From Hungatella sp. UBA3048 (GTDB lineage Bacteria > Bacillota > Clostridia > Lachnospirales > Lachnospiraceae), in assembly GCA_002367105.1 (NCBI GenBank), contig DFCS01000005.1:1-44343 (forward strand): DNA of 44,343 nt, written 5' to 3'. The position numbers and the translations under genes are program-made. Each line of letters opens with the position of its first letter. Positions within the stretch are counted from its first letter, which is position 1. A model generated the notes under the pieces. The model saw nothing but the letters and a program-made list of their open reading frames with translations, did no database searches and had not been told where the DNA came from. Positions 31,983 through 41,218 of the stretch are shown in pieces.

Positions 31983-33206
31983 ATGAGACATATTGCAGTT
32001 ATGGGCTATGGCACCATTGGATCAGGTGTGGTAGAGGTTTTGGAAAGAAACAAAGAGATAATTGCCAAAAGGGCAGGCGATGAAGTTGATGTAAAGTATG
32101 TACTGGATTTAAGGGAATTTCCGGGAGATCCGGCAGAAGAAAAGATCGTTCATGATTTTTCCGTCATTGAAAAGGATCCGTCCGTGTCCATGGTCGTTGA
32201 GACAATGGGAGGACTAAATCCTGCTTATCCCTTTGTGAAGGCGTGTTTAAAGGCAGGCAAGCATGTGGCCACCTCCAATAAAGCTTTGGTGGCGGCATAC
32301 GGCACAGAACTTTTGGAAATCGCAAAAGAGCATCATGTGAATTTTTTCTTCGAGGCAAGTGTAGGCGGCGGTATTCCTATCATACGCCCTCTGTATACTT
32401 CCCTTGCAGGTGAGGTGGTTGAAGAGATCACCGGTATTTTAAATGGAACCACCAATTATATTCTGACAAAAATGGACAGAGCAGGCGAAACCTTTGAAAC
32501 GGCCTTACGAGAGGCTCAGGACCTAGGCTACGCCGAGCGGAATCCGGAAGCCGATGTGGAAGGACACGATACCTGTCGAAAGATTGCCATCTTGACGGCA
32601 ATGGCAACGGGACACGAGGTTAATTACGAGCATATTTATACAGAAGGGATAACAAAAATAACGGATGTGGATTTCCGCTATGCCGATGCTATGGGAACCT
32701 CTGTAAAGCTGTTTGGCTCCAGCAGGATCCAGGACGGAACCGTCCATGCATTTGTAGCCCCGGTCATGATCGGAAAAGATCATCCGTTATATTCCGTAAA
32801 TGATGTTTATAACGGCATTCTGGTAAAAGGAAACATGTTGGGCACGTCCATGTTTTATGGATGCGGGGCAGGTAAGCTTCCAACAGCAAGCGCTGTGGTA
32901 GCGGATATTATTGAAGCCCTGAATAATCATGGCCGCCATGTGGAAATGGGCTGGGATAGGGAAAACCTTACCATTTCTTCCATGAGCAGCAGCTCCTTCC
33001 GCTATTTTGTGAGGATCAAAGGAATTGCTGTTAAGCGTGTGAAGGAAGTGGAGGCAGTATTCGGCAAGGTGGAAGTGGTGGAACTGGACCATATGGACGA
33101 ATTTGCCGTCCTTACGGAAACCATGACCGAAGAAGAATACGAAATAAATGCGAAAAAGCTGCCGGGAATCAGGCAGCGCATCCGCACAGAATTAGTAACG
33201 GTGTAA
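31983..33206 (+). CDS. hom: Homoserine dehydrogenase
   Basis: A 407-residue enzyme that reduces aspartate semialdehyde to homoserine for threonine and methionine synthesis. The NAD(P)-binding motif GYGTIGSGVVEVL is at the N-terminus. The catalytic domain has GGGIPIIRPL, GILNGTTNYILT and EAQDLGYAERNPEADVEGHD, all family signatures. A C-terminal ACT region (about 330-405) would respond to threonine. ATG at 31983 follows GGAGGATA. It lies between the ACT gene and lysC, so the operon starts the aspartate pathway. Confidence 0.96.
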   Translation: MRHIAVMGYGTIGSGVVEVLERNKEIIAKRAGDEVDVKYVLDLREFPGDPAEEKIVHDFSVIEKDPSVSMVVETMGGLNPAYPFVKACLKAGKHVATSNKALVAAYGTELLEIAKEHHVNFFFEASVGGGIPIIRPLYTSLAGEVVEEITGILNGTTNYILTKMDRAGETFETALREAQDLGYAERNPEADVEGHDTCRKIAILTAMATGHEVNYEHIYTEGITKITDVDFRYADAMGTSVKLFGSSRIQDGTVHAFVAPVMIGKDHPLYSVNDVYNGILVKGNMLGTSMFYGCGAGKLPTASAVVADIIEALNNHGRHVEMGWDRENLTISSMSSSSFRYFVRIKGIAVKRVKEVEAVFGKVEVVELDHMDEFAVLTETMTEEEYEINAKKLPGIRQRIRTELVTV

Positions 33207-33270
33207 CAGGTTATGAGCATACAGCAAAGCGGATCAGAATATCTGCTTGACTTTTCGCCAGGAGGCATCA

Positions 33271-34479
33271 ATGTTAGTAGTGAAAAAATTTGGCGGTAGC
33301 TCCGTCGCAGACAAAGAAAGAATTTTTAATGTGGCAAAGCGCTGCATTGAGGAATATGAAAAAGGCAATCAGGTGGTAGTGGTTTTGTCCGCTATGGGAA
33401 AGACAACGGATGGTCTCATTGCAAAGGCCCTTGAGATTAATCCTAACCCTCCTAAGAGAGAACTGGATATGCTGTTAGCCACCGGGGAACAGGTCAGTGT
33501 GGCCCTTATGGCTATGGCAATGAATTCTTTGGGAGTTCCGGCCGTTTCTTTAAATGCGGCTCAGGTGGCCATGCACACCACCTCTGCCTACGGAACGGCC
33601 AAATTAAAGCGGATCGATAGGTCACGGATACAGCATGAACTGGAGGCCAGGAAAATTGTGATTGTCACAGGCTTTCAGGGGGTTAATAAGTACGAAGACT
33701 TAACAACACTTGGCCGGGGAGGTTCCGATACAACGGCCGTAGCCCTTGCAGCCGCCCTTCATGCGGATGCATGTGAGATCTATACGGATGTGGATGGAGT
33801 ATACACGGCAGATCCCCACATCGTTCCAAACGCTAGAAAGCTCCCTGAGGTTTCTTATGATGAAATGCTGGAATTCGCTTCCCTTGGAGCAAAAGTGCTC
33901 CATAACCGGTCTGTGGAGATGGCAAAGCGTTATGGAGTTCAGTTGGTTGTTCTGTCAAGTCTGACCAGGGCAGAAGGTACAGTCGTCAAGGAGGAAACAA
34001 AATTGGAAAGAATGCTGGTTAGCGGTGTGGCCGCGGATAAGAATGTAGCCCGTATTTCAGTAATCGGGGTCAAAAATACGCCGGGAATTGCTTTTAAAAT
34101 CTTTAATCTCCTGGCAAGGAATAATATCAATGTGGATATTATCATTCAGTCCATCGGACGGGAAGAAAGAAAGGACATTTCCTTTACGGTGGCAAAGACT
34201 GATTTAAAGGATACCATGGATCTTTTAATGGAAAATAAGGAATCCATCACCGCCCAGGAAGTAACGAGTGAGGAAGGCGTAGCTAAGATTTCCATTATCG
34301 GCGCAGGGATGACAGGCAATCCCGGAGTGGCTGCAAAAATGTTTGAAGCCCTTTCCAGTGCCAATGTGAATATCAAGATGATCGCCACTTCTGAGATACG
34401 GATAACGGTTTTAATCGATGAAGCGGATGTAAACCGTGCTATGAGGACCGTCCATGATGCCTTTGATCTGGCGGACTAA
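33271..34479 (+). CDS. lysC: Aspartate kinase
   Basis: A 402-residue kinase for the first step of the aspartate pathway. It begins MLVVKKFGGSSV (kinase signature KFGGSSV), with GFQGVNKYEDLTTLGRGGSDTTA in the catalytic domain, and two ACT domains in the C-terminal third (ISVIGVKNTPGIAFKIFNLL and ISIIGAGMTGNPGVAAKMFEAL) for feedback control. AGGAGG is 7 nt before ATG. It is 64 nt after hom, and the DUF2752 gene follows by 14 nt. Confidence 0.96.
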   Translation: MLVVKKFGGSSVADKERIFNVAKRCIEEYEKGNQVVVVLSAMGKTTDGLIAKALEINPNPPKRELDMLLATGEQVSVALMAMAMNSLGVPAVSLNAAQVAMHTTSAYGTAKLKRIDRSRIQHELEARKIVIVTGFQGVNKYEDLTTLGRGGSDTTAVALAAALHADACEIYTDVDGVYTADPHIVPNARKLPEVSYDEMLEFASLGAKVLHNRSVEMAKRYGVQLVVLSSLTRAEGTVVKEETKLERMLVSGVAADKNVARISVIGVKNTPGIAFKIFNLLARNNINVDIIIQSIGREERKDISFTVAKTDLKDTMDLLMENKESITAQEVTSEEGVAKISIIGAGMTGNPGVAAKMFEALSSANVNIKMIATSEIRITVLIDEADVNRAMRTVHDAFDLAD

Positions 34480-34493
34480 ACTAAGGTGAAAAA

Positions 34494-34838
34494 ATGAACT
34501 GGTTAAAAAGAATATTTGGCCTCGGGCTTCCCTGTCTGTTCCATTCCCTGACCGGACTTTATTGTCCGGGCTGTGGGGGAACCCGGGCCGTCCGGTCATT
34601 GCTGCGAGGGGACCTGCGAATGAGTTTTCAGTATCATCCGCTGGTCCTTTATGCTGTTCTCGTGATTTTTTTGGAAATGATTATATGGGCCGTTAAAGGG
34701 CGGAAAACTCCCTTTGAACATAAAAAAAGAGCCAGGATACTGATCCTGGCAGGAGCGGCTATTGTTGCAGCCAATTGGATTTTCAAGAATTATATGCTGG
34801 TCATAAAGGGTATAGATCTGCTGCCTGTTATGAGATAG
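34494..34838 (+). CDS. DUF2752 domain-containing membrane protein
   Basis: A 114-residue protein with the DUF2752 signature CPGCGGTRAVRSLLRGDLRMSF and HPLV, and two or three hydrophobic segments (LVLYAVLVIFLEMIIWAV; ILILAGAAIVAANWIF). The function of DUF2752 is unknown. It is 14 nt after lysC and possibly co-transcribed. The CxGCGGTR motif could bind metal. Confidence 0.88.
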   Translation: MNWLKRIFGLGLPCLFHSLTGLYCPGCGGTRAVRSLLRGDLRMSFQYHPLVLYAVLVIFLEMIIWAVKGRKTPFEHKKRARILILAGAAIVAANWIFKNYMLVIKGIDLLPVMR

Positions 34839-34841
34839 GCT

Positions 34842-35234
34842 CTATTCTCCGGAAGGAGAGGAGGTAAGGGCCTGAGCGGCAGTCTCAAAAACCTGTCTGA
34901 AATAATGGCCCAAAGGCGTGTTGGTATCCATAGTATCATATACAAAAATAATAAACAATGCCATCATAAGGCCGCAGACCGTGGAAATAATAGACAGGAT
35001 CAGGCCAAGCTGGGCCTGTTGAGTAAATGGTTTTCCCTGTTTGGAGAGCACAGCGCATGCAATGCCGATCAGGCCGAGAAACAGGCCTGCAGGCAGACTC
35101 CAGATACTGAATAGGGGAAGGCAGTCGCTGGCAAGTCCAATGCCGCCAAGAAGAACGGACCAGAAGGCCAGAAGGGAACCTGTCGGACGGATCTGGGGCA
35201 GCATCCCGTTGTTGCTGTTATGGTTTTCTTCCAT
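34842..35234 (-). CDS. DUF4190-like small membrane protein
   Basis: A 130-residue protein. A polar N-terminus (MEENHNSNNGMLPQIRPTGS) is followed by hydrophobic segments LLAFWSVLLGGIGLASDCL, SLPAGLFLGLIGIACAVL and a third, QLGLILSIISTVCGLMMALFIIFVY. The pattern of paired helices with a GLIGI turn resembles DUF4190-type proteins. ATG at 35234 is used; an earlier ATG in frame extends to 35456 through the intergenic region and lacks family match. It is convergent with the DUF2752 gene, the two stops being 3 nt apart. Confidence 0.7.
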   Translation of the reverse strand: MEENHNSNNGMLPQIRPTGSLLAFWSVLLGGIGLASDCLPLFSIWSLPAGLFLGLIGIACAVLSKQGKPFTQQAQLGLILSIISTVCGLMMALFIIFVYDTMDTNTPLGHYFRQVFETAAQALTSSPSGE

Positions 35235-35432
35235 TCGTAATTTACCTCGTTTGCATATTGTGAAATCAAAAAAATGGTTATTAACCACACTATTGTATGA
35301 TTGTAGCACGAAAAAGCCTGCATGTCCAGACGGGTCTTGCATAAGGAAGGCTGATGAATTATAATAGTAAATTGAATAAAGGCTGAACGAAAATTCATTA
35401 CGATACAAATTATGAAAAATAAGGGGATCACC

Positions 35433-37574
35433 ATGGATATAATAAAGGCATTGCAAGAAGAACTTTCCATTAGCCGCGGGCAGGTGGAAGCGACAGTAAA
35501 GCTCATTGACGAAGGGAACACCATTCCGTTTATTGCAAGATACCGGAAGGAGGTCACCGGTTCCTTAGATGATGAGGTTCTGCGTAACCTGGATGAAAGA
35601 CTCCGCTATCTGCGGAATTTAGAAGAGCGGAAGGAACAGGTGCTTTCTTCGATCAGGGAGCAGGAAAAGCTGACTCCGGAGCTGGAAAAAAAGATAATAG
35701 AAGCCCAGACTCTGGTTGCTGTGGAGGATTTATACCGTCCCTATAAGCCAAAGAGAAGGACAAGAGCAACCATTGCTAAGGAGAAGGGGCTGGAACCTCT
35801 TGCGGATTTAATCATGCTTCAGATGATAAAGACTCCCTTAACAGAGGTTGGACTGGAGTACGTTTCTGAAGAAATGGGCGTTTCTTCCCCGGAGGAAGCC
35901 ATAAACGGGGCAAAGGACATCCTGGCAGAGAGGATTTCCGACAACGCGGAATACCGCACCTATATCCGGAATGCCACCGTAAACCAGGGAAGCCTTCAGT
36001 CATCAGCAAAGGATGAAGAGGCAGAATCTGTTTATGAAATGTATTACAATTATGAGGAAACCATTAAAAAATCCGCAGGCCATAGGATTCTGGCTTTAAA
36101 CCGCGGAGAAAAAGAGAAGATCCTTACGGTAAAAATACTGGCACCTGTAGAGCAGATGATACGGTTTCTGGAAAAGCAGGTGATTGTAAAGGAGAACCCG
36201 TATACCACAACTGTCCTTAAAGAGGTGATCGCAGACAGCTATGACCGTCTTATAGCCCCGGCCATAGAGCGTGAGGTAAGAAGCTCTTTAACAGAGCAGG
36301 CAGAGGCTGGAGCGATCCGGGTGTTCGGCAAAAACTTAGAGCAGCTTTTAATGCAGCCTCCCATTGCAGGGCGTGTGGTCCTGGGCTGGGACCCGGCATT
36401 TCGAACCGGCTGCAAGCTTGCTGTTGTGGATGAGACAGGAAAAGTCCTTGATACCATAGTCATTTATCCCACAGCGCCCCAGAATAAGGTGGAGGAAGCA
36501 AAAGCCGTCTTAAAGAAGCTGATCAAAAAATACCATATTTCCCTGATTTCCGTTGGAAACGGAACTGCATCCAGGGAATCGGAAGCGATTATCGTGGAAT
36601 TGTTAAAGGATATCCCGGAGCATGTACAGTATATTATTGTAAATGAGGCAGGAGCCTCTGTTTATTCTGCCAGCAAGCTTGCCACGGAAGAGTTTCCTGA
36701 ATTTGATGTAGGTCAGAGGAGCGCCGCATCCATTGCAAGAAGACTGCAGGATCCCCTGGCAGAACTTGTGAAGATCGACCCCAAATCAATTGGGGTAGGC
36801 CAGTACCAGCATGATATGAACCAGAAGCATTTAAGCGAGGCCCTTCAGGGCGTGGTAGAGGACTGTGTAAACAAAGTGGGAGTGGATCTAAATACAGCTT
36901 CCGCTTCCCTTCTGGAATATATATCCGGCATTTCAAAGCCCATCGCAAAGAATATCGTAATTTACCGCGAAGAAAACGGGGCCTTTGCCGGCAGGAACCA
37001 GCTTTTAAAGGTTCCAAAGCTTGGGCCAAAGGCATATGAGCAGTGTGCAGGCTTTATGAGGATACAGGGAGGGAAGAACCCATTAGACGGAACCAGTGTT
37101 CACCCGGAAACCTACGATGCAGCAAAAAAGCTTTTGACAAAGCTTGGTTATGACTTAACAGAGCTGGCTCATGGAGGATTAAATGGAATCGGTAAAAAGA
37201 TTCTGGATTATAAAGCGCTGGCAGCCCAGCTGGAAATCGGAGAAATCACCCTGCGGGATATTGTAAAAGAGCTGGAAAAACCGGCAAGGGATCCCAGAGA
37301 CCAGATGCCTGCCCCCATTCTCCGCACCGATGTAATGGACATGAAGGATTTGAAGCCAGGCATGGTATTAAAGGGAACTGTAAGAAATGTTATTGATTTC
37401 GGTGCCTTTGTAGATATTGGTGTTCACCAGGATGGCCTTGTACACATCTCCCAGATGTCCGATAAATTCATCAAGCATCCCCTGGAAGCGGTGAGTGTAG
37501 GAGATATCGTTGAAGTCAAGGTCATAAGCGTGGATGTTCAGAAGAAGAGGATCGCCCTGACCATGAAATTATAA
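35433..37574 (+). CDS. tex: Tex family RNA-binding transcriptional accessory protein
   Basis: A 713-residue nucleic acid-binding protein. In order: Tex N-terminal helical domain (ELSISRGQVEATVKLIDEGNTIPFIARYRKE), central YqgF/RuvX-like RNase fold (VVLGWDPAFRTGCKLAVVD; IVVGNG-like ISVGNGTAS), helix-hairpin-helix pair (LNTASASLLEYISGIS; LLKVPKLGPKAYEQCAGF) and a C-terminal S1 domain (GMVLKGTVRNVIDFGAFVDIGVHQDGLVHISQMSD). ATG at 35433 has AAGGGGATC upstream and is preferred to ATG at 35412. The next gene follows after 26 nt. Confidence 0.95.
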   Translation: MDIIKALQEELSISRGQVEATVKLIDEGNTIPFIARYRKEVTGSLDDEVLRNLDERLRYLRNLEERKEQVLSSIREQEKLTPELEKKIIEAQTLVAVEDLYRPYKPKRRTRATIAKEKGLEPLADLIMLQMIKTPLTEVGLEYVSEEMGVSSPEEAINGAKDILAERISDNAEYRTYIRNATVNQGSLQSSAKDEEAESVYEMYYNYEETIKKSAGHRILALNRGEKEKILTVKILAPVEQMIRFLEKQVIVKENPYTTTVLKEVIADSYDRLIAPAIEREVRSSLTEQAEAGAIRVFGKNLEQLLMQPPIAGRVVLGWDPAFRTGCKLAVVDETGKVLDTIVIYPTAPQNKVEEAKAVLKKLIKKYHISLISVGNGTASRESEAIIVELLKDIPEHVQYIIVNEAGASVYSASKLATEEFPEFDVGQRSAASIARRLQDPLAELVKIDPKSIGVGQYQHDMNQKHLSEALQGVVEDCVNKVGVDLNTASASLLEYISGISKPIAKNIVIYREENGAFAGRNQLLKVPKLGPKAYEQCAGFMRIQGGKNPLDGTSVHPETYDAAKKLLTKLGYDLTELAHGGLNGIGKKILDYKALAAQLEIGEITLRDIVKELEKPARDPRDQMPAPILRTDVMDMKDLKPGMVLKGTVRNVIDFGAFVDIGVHQDGLVHISQMSDKFIKHPLEAVSVGDIVEVKVISVDVQKKRIALTMKL

Positions 37575-37600
37575 GCCAAGGCGTTCAGAAAGGAGAAAAC

Positions 37601-38107
37601 GTGGAAGAGAAAGATCCGATTGTAATAGAAGTGAAATTAACGGCAAAGGATTTGTGGAAGTTTTCCATGTACCATTCTTATCAGGGGCTGCAGGGGCTTT
37701 TTAATATTATTTTCAGTGCTGCTGCTGTTTTTCTCCTGATTACCACATGGAGTTCCAATTCTGCCCCATACCGGGTGCTGCTAATCGTTTGCGCCCTGAT
37801 GTTTACAGTCTGGCAGCCTGGTATTCTTTATTTAAAGGCTCTCAAGCAGGCAAAGACTCCCGCGATTTTGAATGTCATGACTCTCACCTTCGATGAGAAA
37901 GGAATCCTGGTTTCCCAGGGAGAGGAAAGCCTGGAAATTGCCTGGGAAAACATTGGAAAGGTGGACCGTATAAGAGATATGATGATCCTGTATATGGACC
38001 GGGTCCATGCCTATCTGCTGCCTGATTCCGTAACCGGAGAAAAAAAGACGGCTATCCGAGGGCTCATCAAAGAAAAACTGCCTCCTGAAAGGCGAAAGAG
38101 GATATAA
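37601..38107 (+). CDS. YcxB-like domain membrane protein
   Basis: A 168-residue protein starting with GTG behind AAAGGAG. A short N-terminal beta stretch precedes two membrane helices (LFNIIFSAAAVFLLITTW; VLLIVCALMFTVWQPGILY). A C-terminal soluble part (LTFDEKGILVSQGEESLEIAWENIGKVDRIRDMMILYM) matches YcxB-like domains. The function is unknown. It is 3 nt before tsaE and so likely in the same transcript, but no t6A role is known for it. Confidence 0.72.
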   Translation: MEEKDPIVIEVKLTAKDLWKFSMYHSYQGLQGLFNIIFSAAAVFLLITTWSSNSAPYRVLLIVCALMFTVWQPGILYLKALKQAKTPAILNVMTLTFDEKGILVSQGEESLEIAWENIGKVDRIRDMMILYMDRVHAYLLPDSVTGEKKTAIRGLIKEKLPPERRKRI

Positions 38108-38110
38108 ATT

Positions 38111-38536
38111 ATGGTAATAGAAAGCTGGAAGCCAGAAGAGACCTATGAATTTGGGAAAAAACTGGGAAAGGAAGCAAAGCCTTCTGAAGTATACTGCTTA
38201 AACGGTGATTTGGGTGTGGGAAAGACCGTATTTACCCAGGGATTTGCATCAGGCCTTGGGATCAGGGAGCCGGTTAGCAGTCCTACCTTTACCATTGTTA
38301 ACCAGTATGAGGATGGACGGCTGCCTTTTTACCATTTCGATGTATACCGGATCAGTGATGTCAGTGAGATGGATGAGATTGGTTATGAAGACTGCTTTTA
38401 CGGGGAGGGAGTAAGCCTTATTGAATGGTCGAATTTGATTAAAGAGCTTCTCCCCGACGATGTAAGAACCATAACCATTGAAAAGGATTTGGAAAAAGGG
38501 TTTGATTACAGGAAAATAACCGTGGAGGGAATGTAA
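38111..38536 (+). CDS. tsaE: tRNA t6A biosynthesis ATPase TsaE
   Basis: A 141-residue P-loop ATPase that works with TsaB and TsaD to make threonylcarbamoyl-adenosine at tRNA position 37. The P-loop is GDLGVGKT, followed by SPTFTIVNQYEDGRLPFYHFDVYRI, a strong family signature, and LIEWSNLI. The stop is directly followed by the tsaB start (no gap). The length is typical. Confidence 0.96.
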   Translation: MVIESWKPEETYEFGKKLGKEAKPSEVYCLNGDLGVGKTVFTQGFASGLGIREPVSSPTFTIVNQYEDGRLPFYHFDVYRISDVSEMDEIGYEDCFYGEGVSLIEWSNLIKELLPDDVRTITIEKDLEKGFDYRKITVEGM

Positions 38537-39232
38537 ATGAGGATACTTGGAATTGAAAGCTCGTCTTTGGTGGCTTCCGTTGCCGTGGTGGAGGACGAGG
38601 TACTGACTGCGGAATATACGGTAAATTTTAAGAGGACCCATTCCCAGACCCTTCTTCCCATGCTGGATGAAATTGTAAAGATGGTGGAACTGGATTTGGA
38701 GACCATTGATGCCATTGCGGTTTCCGGTGGACCGGGTTCCTTTACCGGACTGCGGATCGGCTCCGCGACTGGCAAGGGCCTTGGCCTGGCTTTGAAAAAA
38801 CCCCTGGTCTCCGTTCCTACCGTGGATGCCATGGCCTATAACTTATACGGCAGCGCCTATCTTGTCTGCCCCATCATGGATGCCAGAAGAAATCAGGTAT
38901 ATACCGGCATATACGACAACCAGAGCGGTTTTTCCGTGATTAAGGAACAATGCGCTATGGACATTTTGGAATTGGTGGATGAATTAAATGCAGCCGGCCA
39001 AAAGGTAATCTTTTTAGGTGACGGAGTTCCTGTATACAAACAGCAGATACAAGAAAAGATAACGGTTCCATTCCTCTTTGCGCCGGCCCATTTAAACCGG
39101 CAGCGGGCAGCAGCGGTTGCGGCTTTAGGAGGCCTTTATTATGAAGAGGGAAAAACCCTCACGGCGGCGGAGCATTCCCCTGAATATTTAAGAAAGCCCC
39201 AGGCGGAGCGGGAACGTGAGGCAAATAAATAG
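38537..39232 (+). CDS. tsaB: tRNA t6A dimerisation subunit TsaB
   Basis: A 231-residue ASKHA-fold partner of TsaD. N-terminal ILGIESSSLVASVAVVED, then the GGPGSFTGLRIGSATGKGLG signature, and PIMDARRNQVYTGIYD. The C-terminus AEHSPEYLRKPQAERE is typical. It has no catalytic metal site of its own. Translationally coupled to tsaE. Confidence 0.95.
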   Translation: MRILGIESSSLVASVAVVEDEVLTAEYTVNFKRTHSQTLLPMLDEIVKMVELDLETIDAIAVSGGPGSFTGLRIGSATGKGLGLALKKPLVSVPTVDAMAYNLYGSAYLVCPIMDARRNQVYTGIYDNQSGFSVIKEQCAMDILELVDELNAAGQKVIFLGDGVPVYKQQIQEKITVPFLFAPAHLNRQRAAAVAALGGLYYEEGKTLTAAEHSPEYLRKPQAEREREANK

Positions 39233-39285
39233 CCTTTCGATGAACCGTCAGGTGAATCGAACTTTCATGAAAGGGGGAGAAGCCA

Positions 39286-39720
39286 ATGGTTCATGAAATG
39301 AGACTGCCGGATGTATCCGGAGTCGCTGAAATAGAACGGCTCTGCTTTTCGGATCCATGGTCCTTGGATACAGTCAAAGAAGGCTTAGAAAGCAGACTTG
39401 ATACCTGGCTGGTGCTGGAAGAAGAAGGGAACATTTTAGGGTACTGCGTCTTCCGGGTCATTGCCGGAGAAGGAGAGCTGCTTCGGATTGCCGTTTTGCC
39501 GGCGTACAGGGGGAGGGGCCTATCTAAGAAACTTATGGACCGACTGGTGGAATTTTCCATTAAAAATGGAGTAAAATCCCTGTCTTTAGAGGTCCGGGAA
39601 AGCAATAAAAAGGCTAGAAACCTTTATAGATACTATGGTTTTCAAGAGGAAACCATCCGAAAAAATTATTACCTTAATCCCTGTGAGAATGCCATCATTA
39701 TGTGGAACCGCCGGATATGA
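39286..39720 (+). CDS. rimI: Ribosomal protein S18 alanine N-acetyltransferase
   Basis: A 144-residue GNAT acetyltransferase. The acetyl-CoA loop is LPAYRGRGLSKKLMDRLVEF (R/Q-x2-G-x-G/A). VAEIERLCFSDPWS is the N-terminal RimI signature, and the C-terminus has ARNLYRYYGF. RimI acetylates ribosomal protein S18. It is 53 nt after tsaB, the common tsaB-rimI order. The start has an AGGGGGAG site. Confidence 0.92.
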   Translation: MVHEMRLPDVSGVAEIERLCFSDPWSLDTVKEGLESRLDTWLVLEEEGNILGYCVFRVIAGEGELLRIAVLPAYRGRGLSKKLMDRLVEFSIKNGVKSLSLEVRESNKKARNLYRYYGFQEETIRKNYYLNPCENAIIMWNRRI

Positions 39721-39966
39721 AACATTTACCACTAAAAATAAGGGGAATCACCGTTTATAATGTAGGGGTATCCAGTGAGGATGCCCTTTTTCCTGTTTTC
39801 GGATGACGCAAAACGGAAACAGGGCCTGACTGGTAAGTGCGAAAAAGGAAATACCCTACGGGTATCCCTTTATGTCCTATAAACAGGGCGAATAAGTGGA
39901 AGCACCCTGCAGGTATCCCTATATGCCCAAAAAGCATGGGCAGAAAAATGGAAAGGTGAGAGGAAG
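39721..39966 (+). repeat. Repeat-bearing gap between rimI and a small zinc protein
   Basis: Two direct tandem units, 39847-39897 and 39898-39949, each 51-52 bases. They start GGAA, share ACCCT, GGTATCCCT, a central TATG and GGGC near the end. A more diverged third copy shares GGGGTATCC at 39765-39773 and ATGCCC at 39780-39785, then runs into a hairpin with CCTGTTT and AAACAGG arms. The gap is otherwise free of a supported gene. The repeats do not match an element I know. Confidence 0.65.
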
Positions 39967-40209
39967 ATGAGAAAGTACAAAAACGGTGGTCAGCTTGAAA
40001 CAGTTGTGTGCAACTGCTGTGGCAAAAAAATTATCGTGTCAGAAGGTGTTGCCAGGGAGGGGGTAATAAGCGTCAATCATTCCTGGGACTTTTTCTCCGA
40101 GAAGGATGGTGAGATCCATCATTTTGATCTGTGTGAAGACTGTTACGATACTATGATTCAGGAATTTAAGATTCCTGTGGAGGTAGAAGAACAGCTGGAA
40201 TATTTATAG
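39967..40209 (+). CDS. Small zinc-ribbon-like protein
   Basis: An 80-residue protein with C15-x-C17-C18 and C56-x2-C59, likely one zinc site (two knuckles). The sequence between reads VNHSWDFFSEKDGEIHHFDLCEDC in part. AGGTGAGAGGAAG lies upstream of the ATG. No known family name is recalled. It lies between rimI and rnz with rnz about 88 nt after it. It may be a regulatory or RNA-binding accessory; nothing in the sequence decides it. Confidence 0.75.
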   Translation: MRKYKNGGQLETVVCNCCGKKIIVSEGVAREGVISVNHSWDFFSEKDGEIHHFDLCEDCYDTMIQEFKIPVEVEEQLEYL

Positions 40210-40296
40210 TTGCTAATTGCCTCTGCTTTGTGATATGATTTTATGAGGCGGTTTTTTACCGCTGTTCATTGATAGAAACCAAAGCGAGGAATTTTT

Positions 40297-41208
40297 ATGT
40301 TGGATATATGTTTGCTGGGAACCGGAGGAATGATGCCTCTGCCATATCGGTGGCTGACGGCCATGATGGCCAGATGCGGTGGCAGTGATCTTCTCATTGA
40401 CTGCGGGGAAGGAACCCAGATTGCGTTAAAAGAAAAGGGCTGGAGCCCAAAACCCATTGACATCATTTGTTTTACCCATTATCACGCCGACCATATCAGT
40501 GGTCTTCCGGGGCTTCTCCTGACCATGGGCAATGCGGAAAGGACAGAGCCCCTGACTCTTATTGGGCCAAAGGGCTTAGAGCGTGTAGTGGGAGCGCTGA
40601 GGACCATTGCGCCGGAGCTGCCCTTTGAACTGAAATTCATCGAACTTTCTGAGAACCGGGAGCAGGTAAAAATCGGGCCTTATGTAATCGATGCTTACCG
40701 GGTGAACCACAATGTTGTCTGCTATGGCTATTCCATCTCCATTCCAAGAACAGGCCGGTTTGATGTGGACCGGGCCAATGCCGCCGGAATACCCCAGAAG
40801 TTCTGGAGCCGCCTGCAAAAAGGGGAAACCATTGAAGAGGGCGGAAGAACTCTGACTCCTGATATGGTCTTAGGTCCGGCAAGACGGGGGCTTAAGGTGA
40901 CCTATTGTACGGATACAAGGCCGGTTCCTGTAATTGCGGAATACGCAAGGGAGGCGGATCTTTTTATCTGCGAAGGTATGTACGGAGAGGAAGGGAAGGA
41001 AGCTAAAGCCAGAGAGTATAAGCATATGACCTTTTATGAGGCTGCCAGACTGGCAAAGGAAGCGAAGCCCAAACAGATGTGGCTGACTCATTACAGTCCT
41101 TCTCTTACCAGACCAGAAGAATACTTAGAAAAAGTCCGGGAGATTTTCCCTCGTACCAAAACGGCAAAGGATGCCTGGACCCTGGAACTGGAATTTGATG
41201 AGGAGTGA
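40297..41208 (+). CDS. rnz: Ribonuclease Z
   Basis: A 303-residue metallo-beta-lactamase fold tRNase that trims 3' tRNA tails. The metal motif is H61-Y-H63-A-D65-H66 (HYHADHISG). LIDCGEGTQIAL precedes it. Further metal ligands are in NHNVVCYGY, CTDTR and a late HMTFYEAARLAKEA and LTHYSPS region. The length is typical. The tRNA-Ser genes near the right end lack encoded CCA, which agrees with a need for RNase Z. It overlaps none of its neighbours; tsaD starts 10 nt later. Confidence 0.94.
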   Translation: MLDICLLGTGGMMPLPYRWLTAMMARCGGSDLLIDCGEGTQIALKEKGWSPKPIDIICFTHYHADHISGLPGLLLTMGNAERTEPLTLIGPKGLERVVGALRTIAPELPFELKFIELSENREQVKIGPYVIDAYRVNHNVVCYGYSISIPRTGRFDVDRANAAGIPQKFWSRLQKGETIEEGGRTLTPDMVLGPARRGLKVTYCTDTRPVPVIAEYAREADLFICEGMYGEEGKEAKAREYKHMTFYEAARLAKEAKPKQMWLTHYSPSLTRPEEYLEKVREIFPRTKTAKDAWTLELEFDEE

Positions 41209-41218
41209 GGGAGCAGCG

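Noticed and set aside
39755..39937. A minus-strand 60-residue frame with repeated GHxGIPxG
   Set aside because: The repeated residues follow from the tandem DNA repeat; there is no ribosome binding site or known match.
39721..39966. A CRISPR array
   Set aside because: Two adjoining 51-base imperfect units without spacers are a tandem duplication, not repeat-spacer structure.
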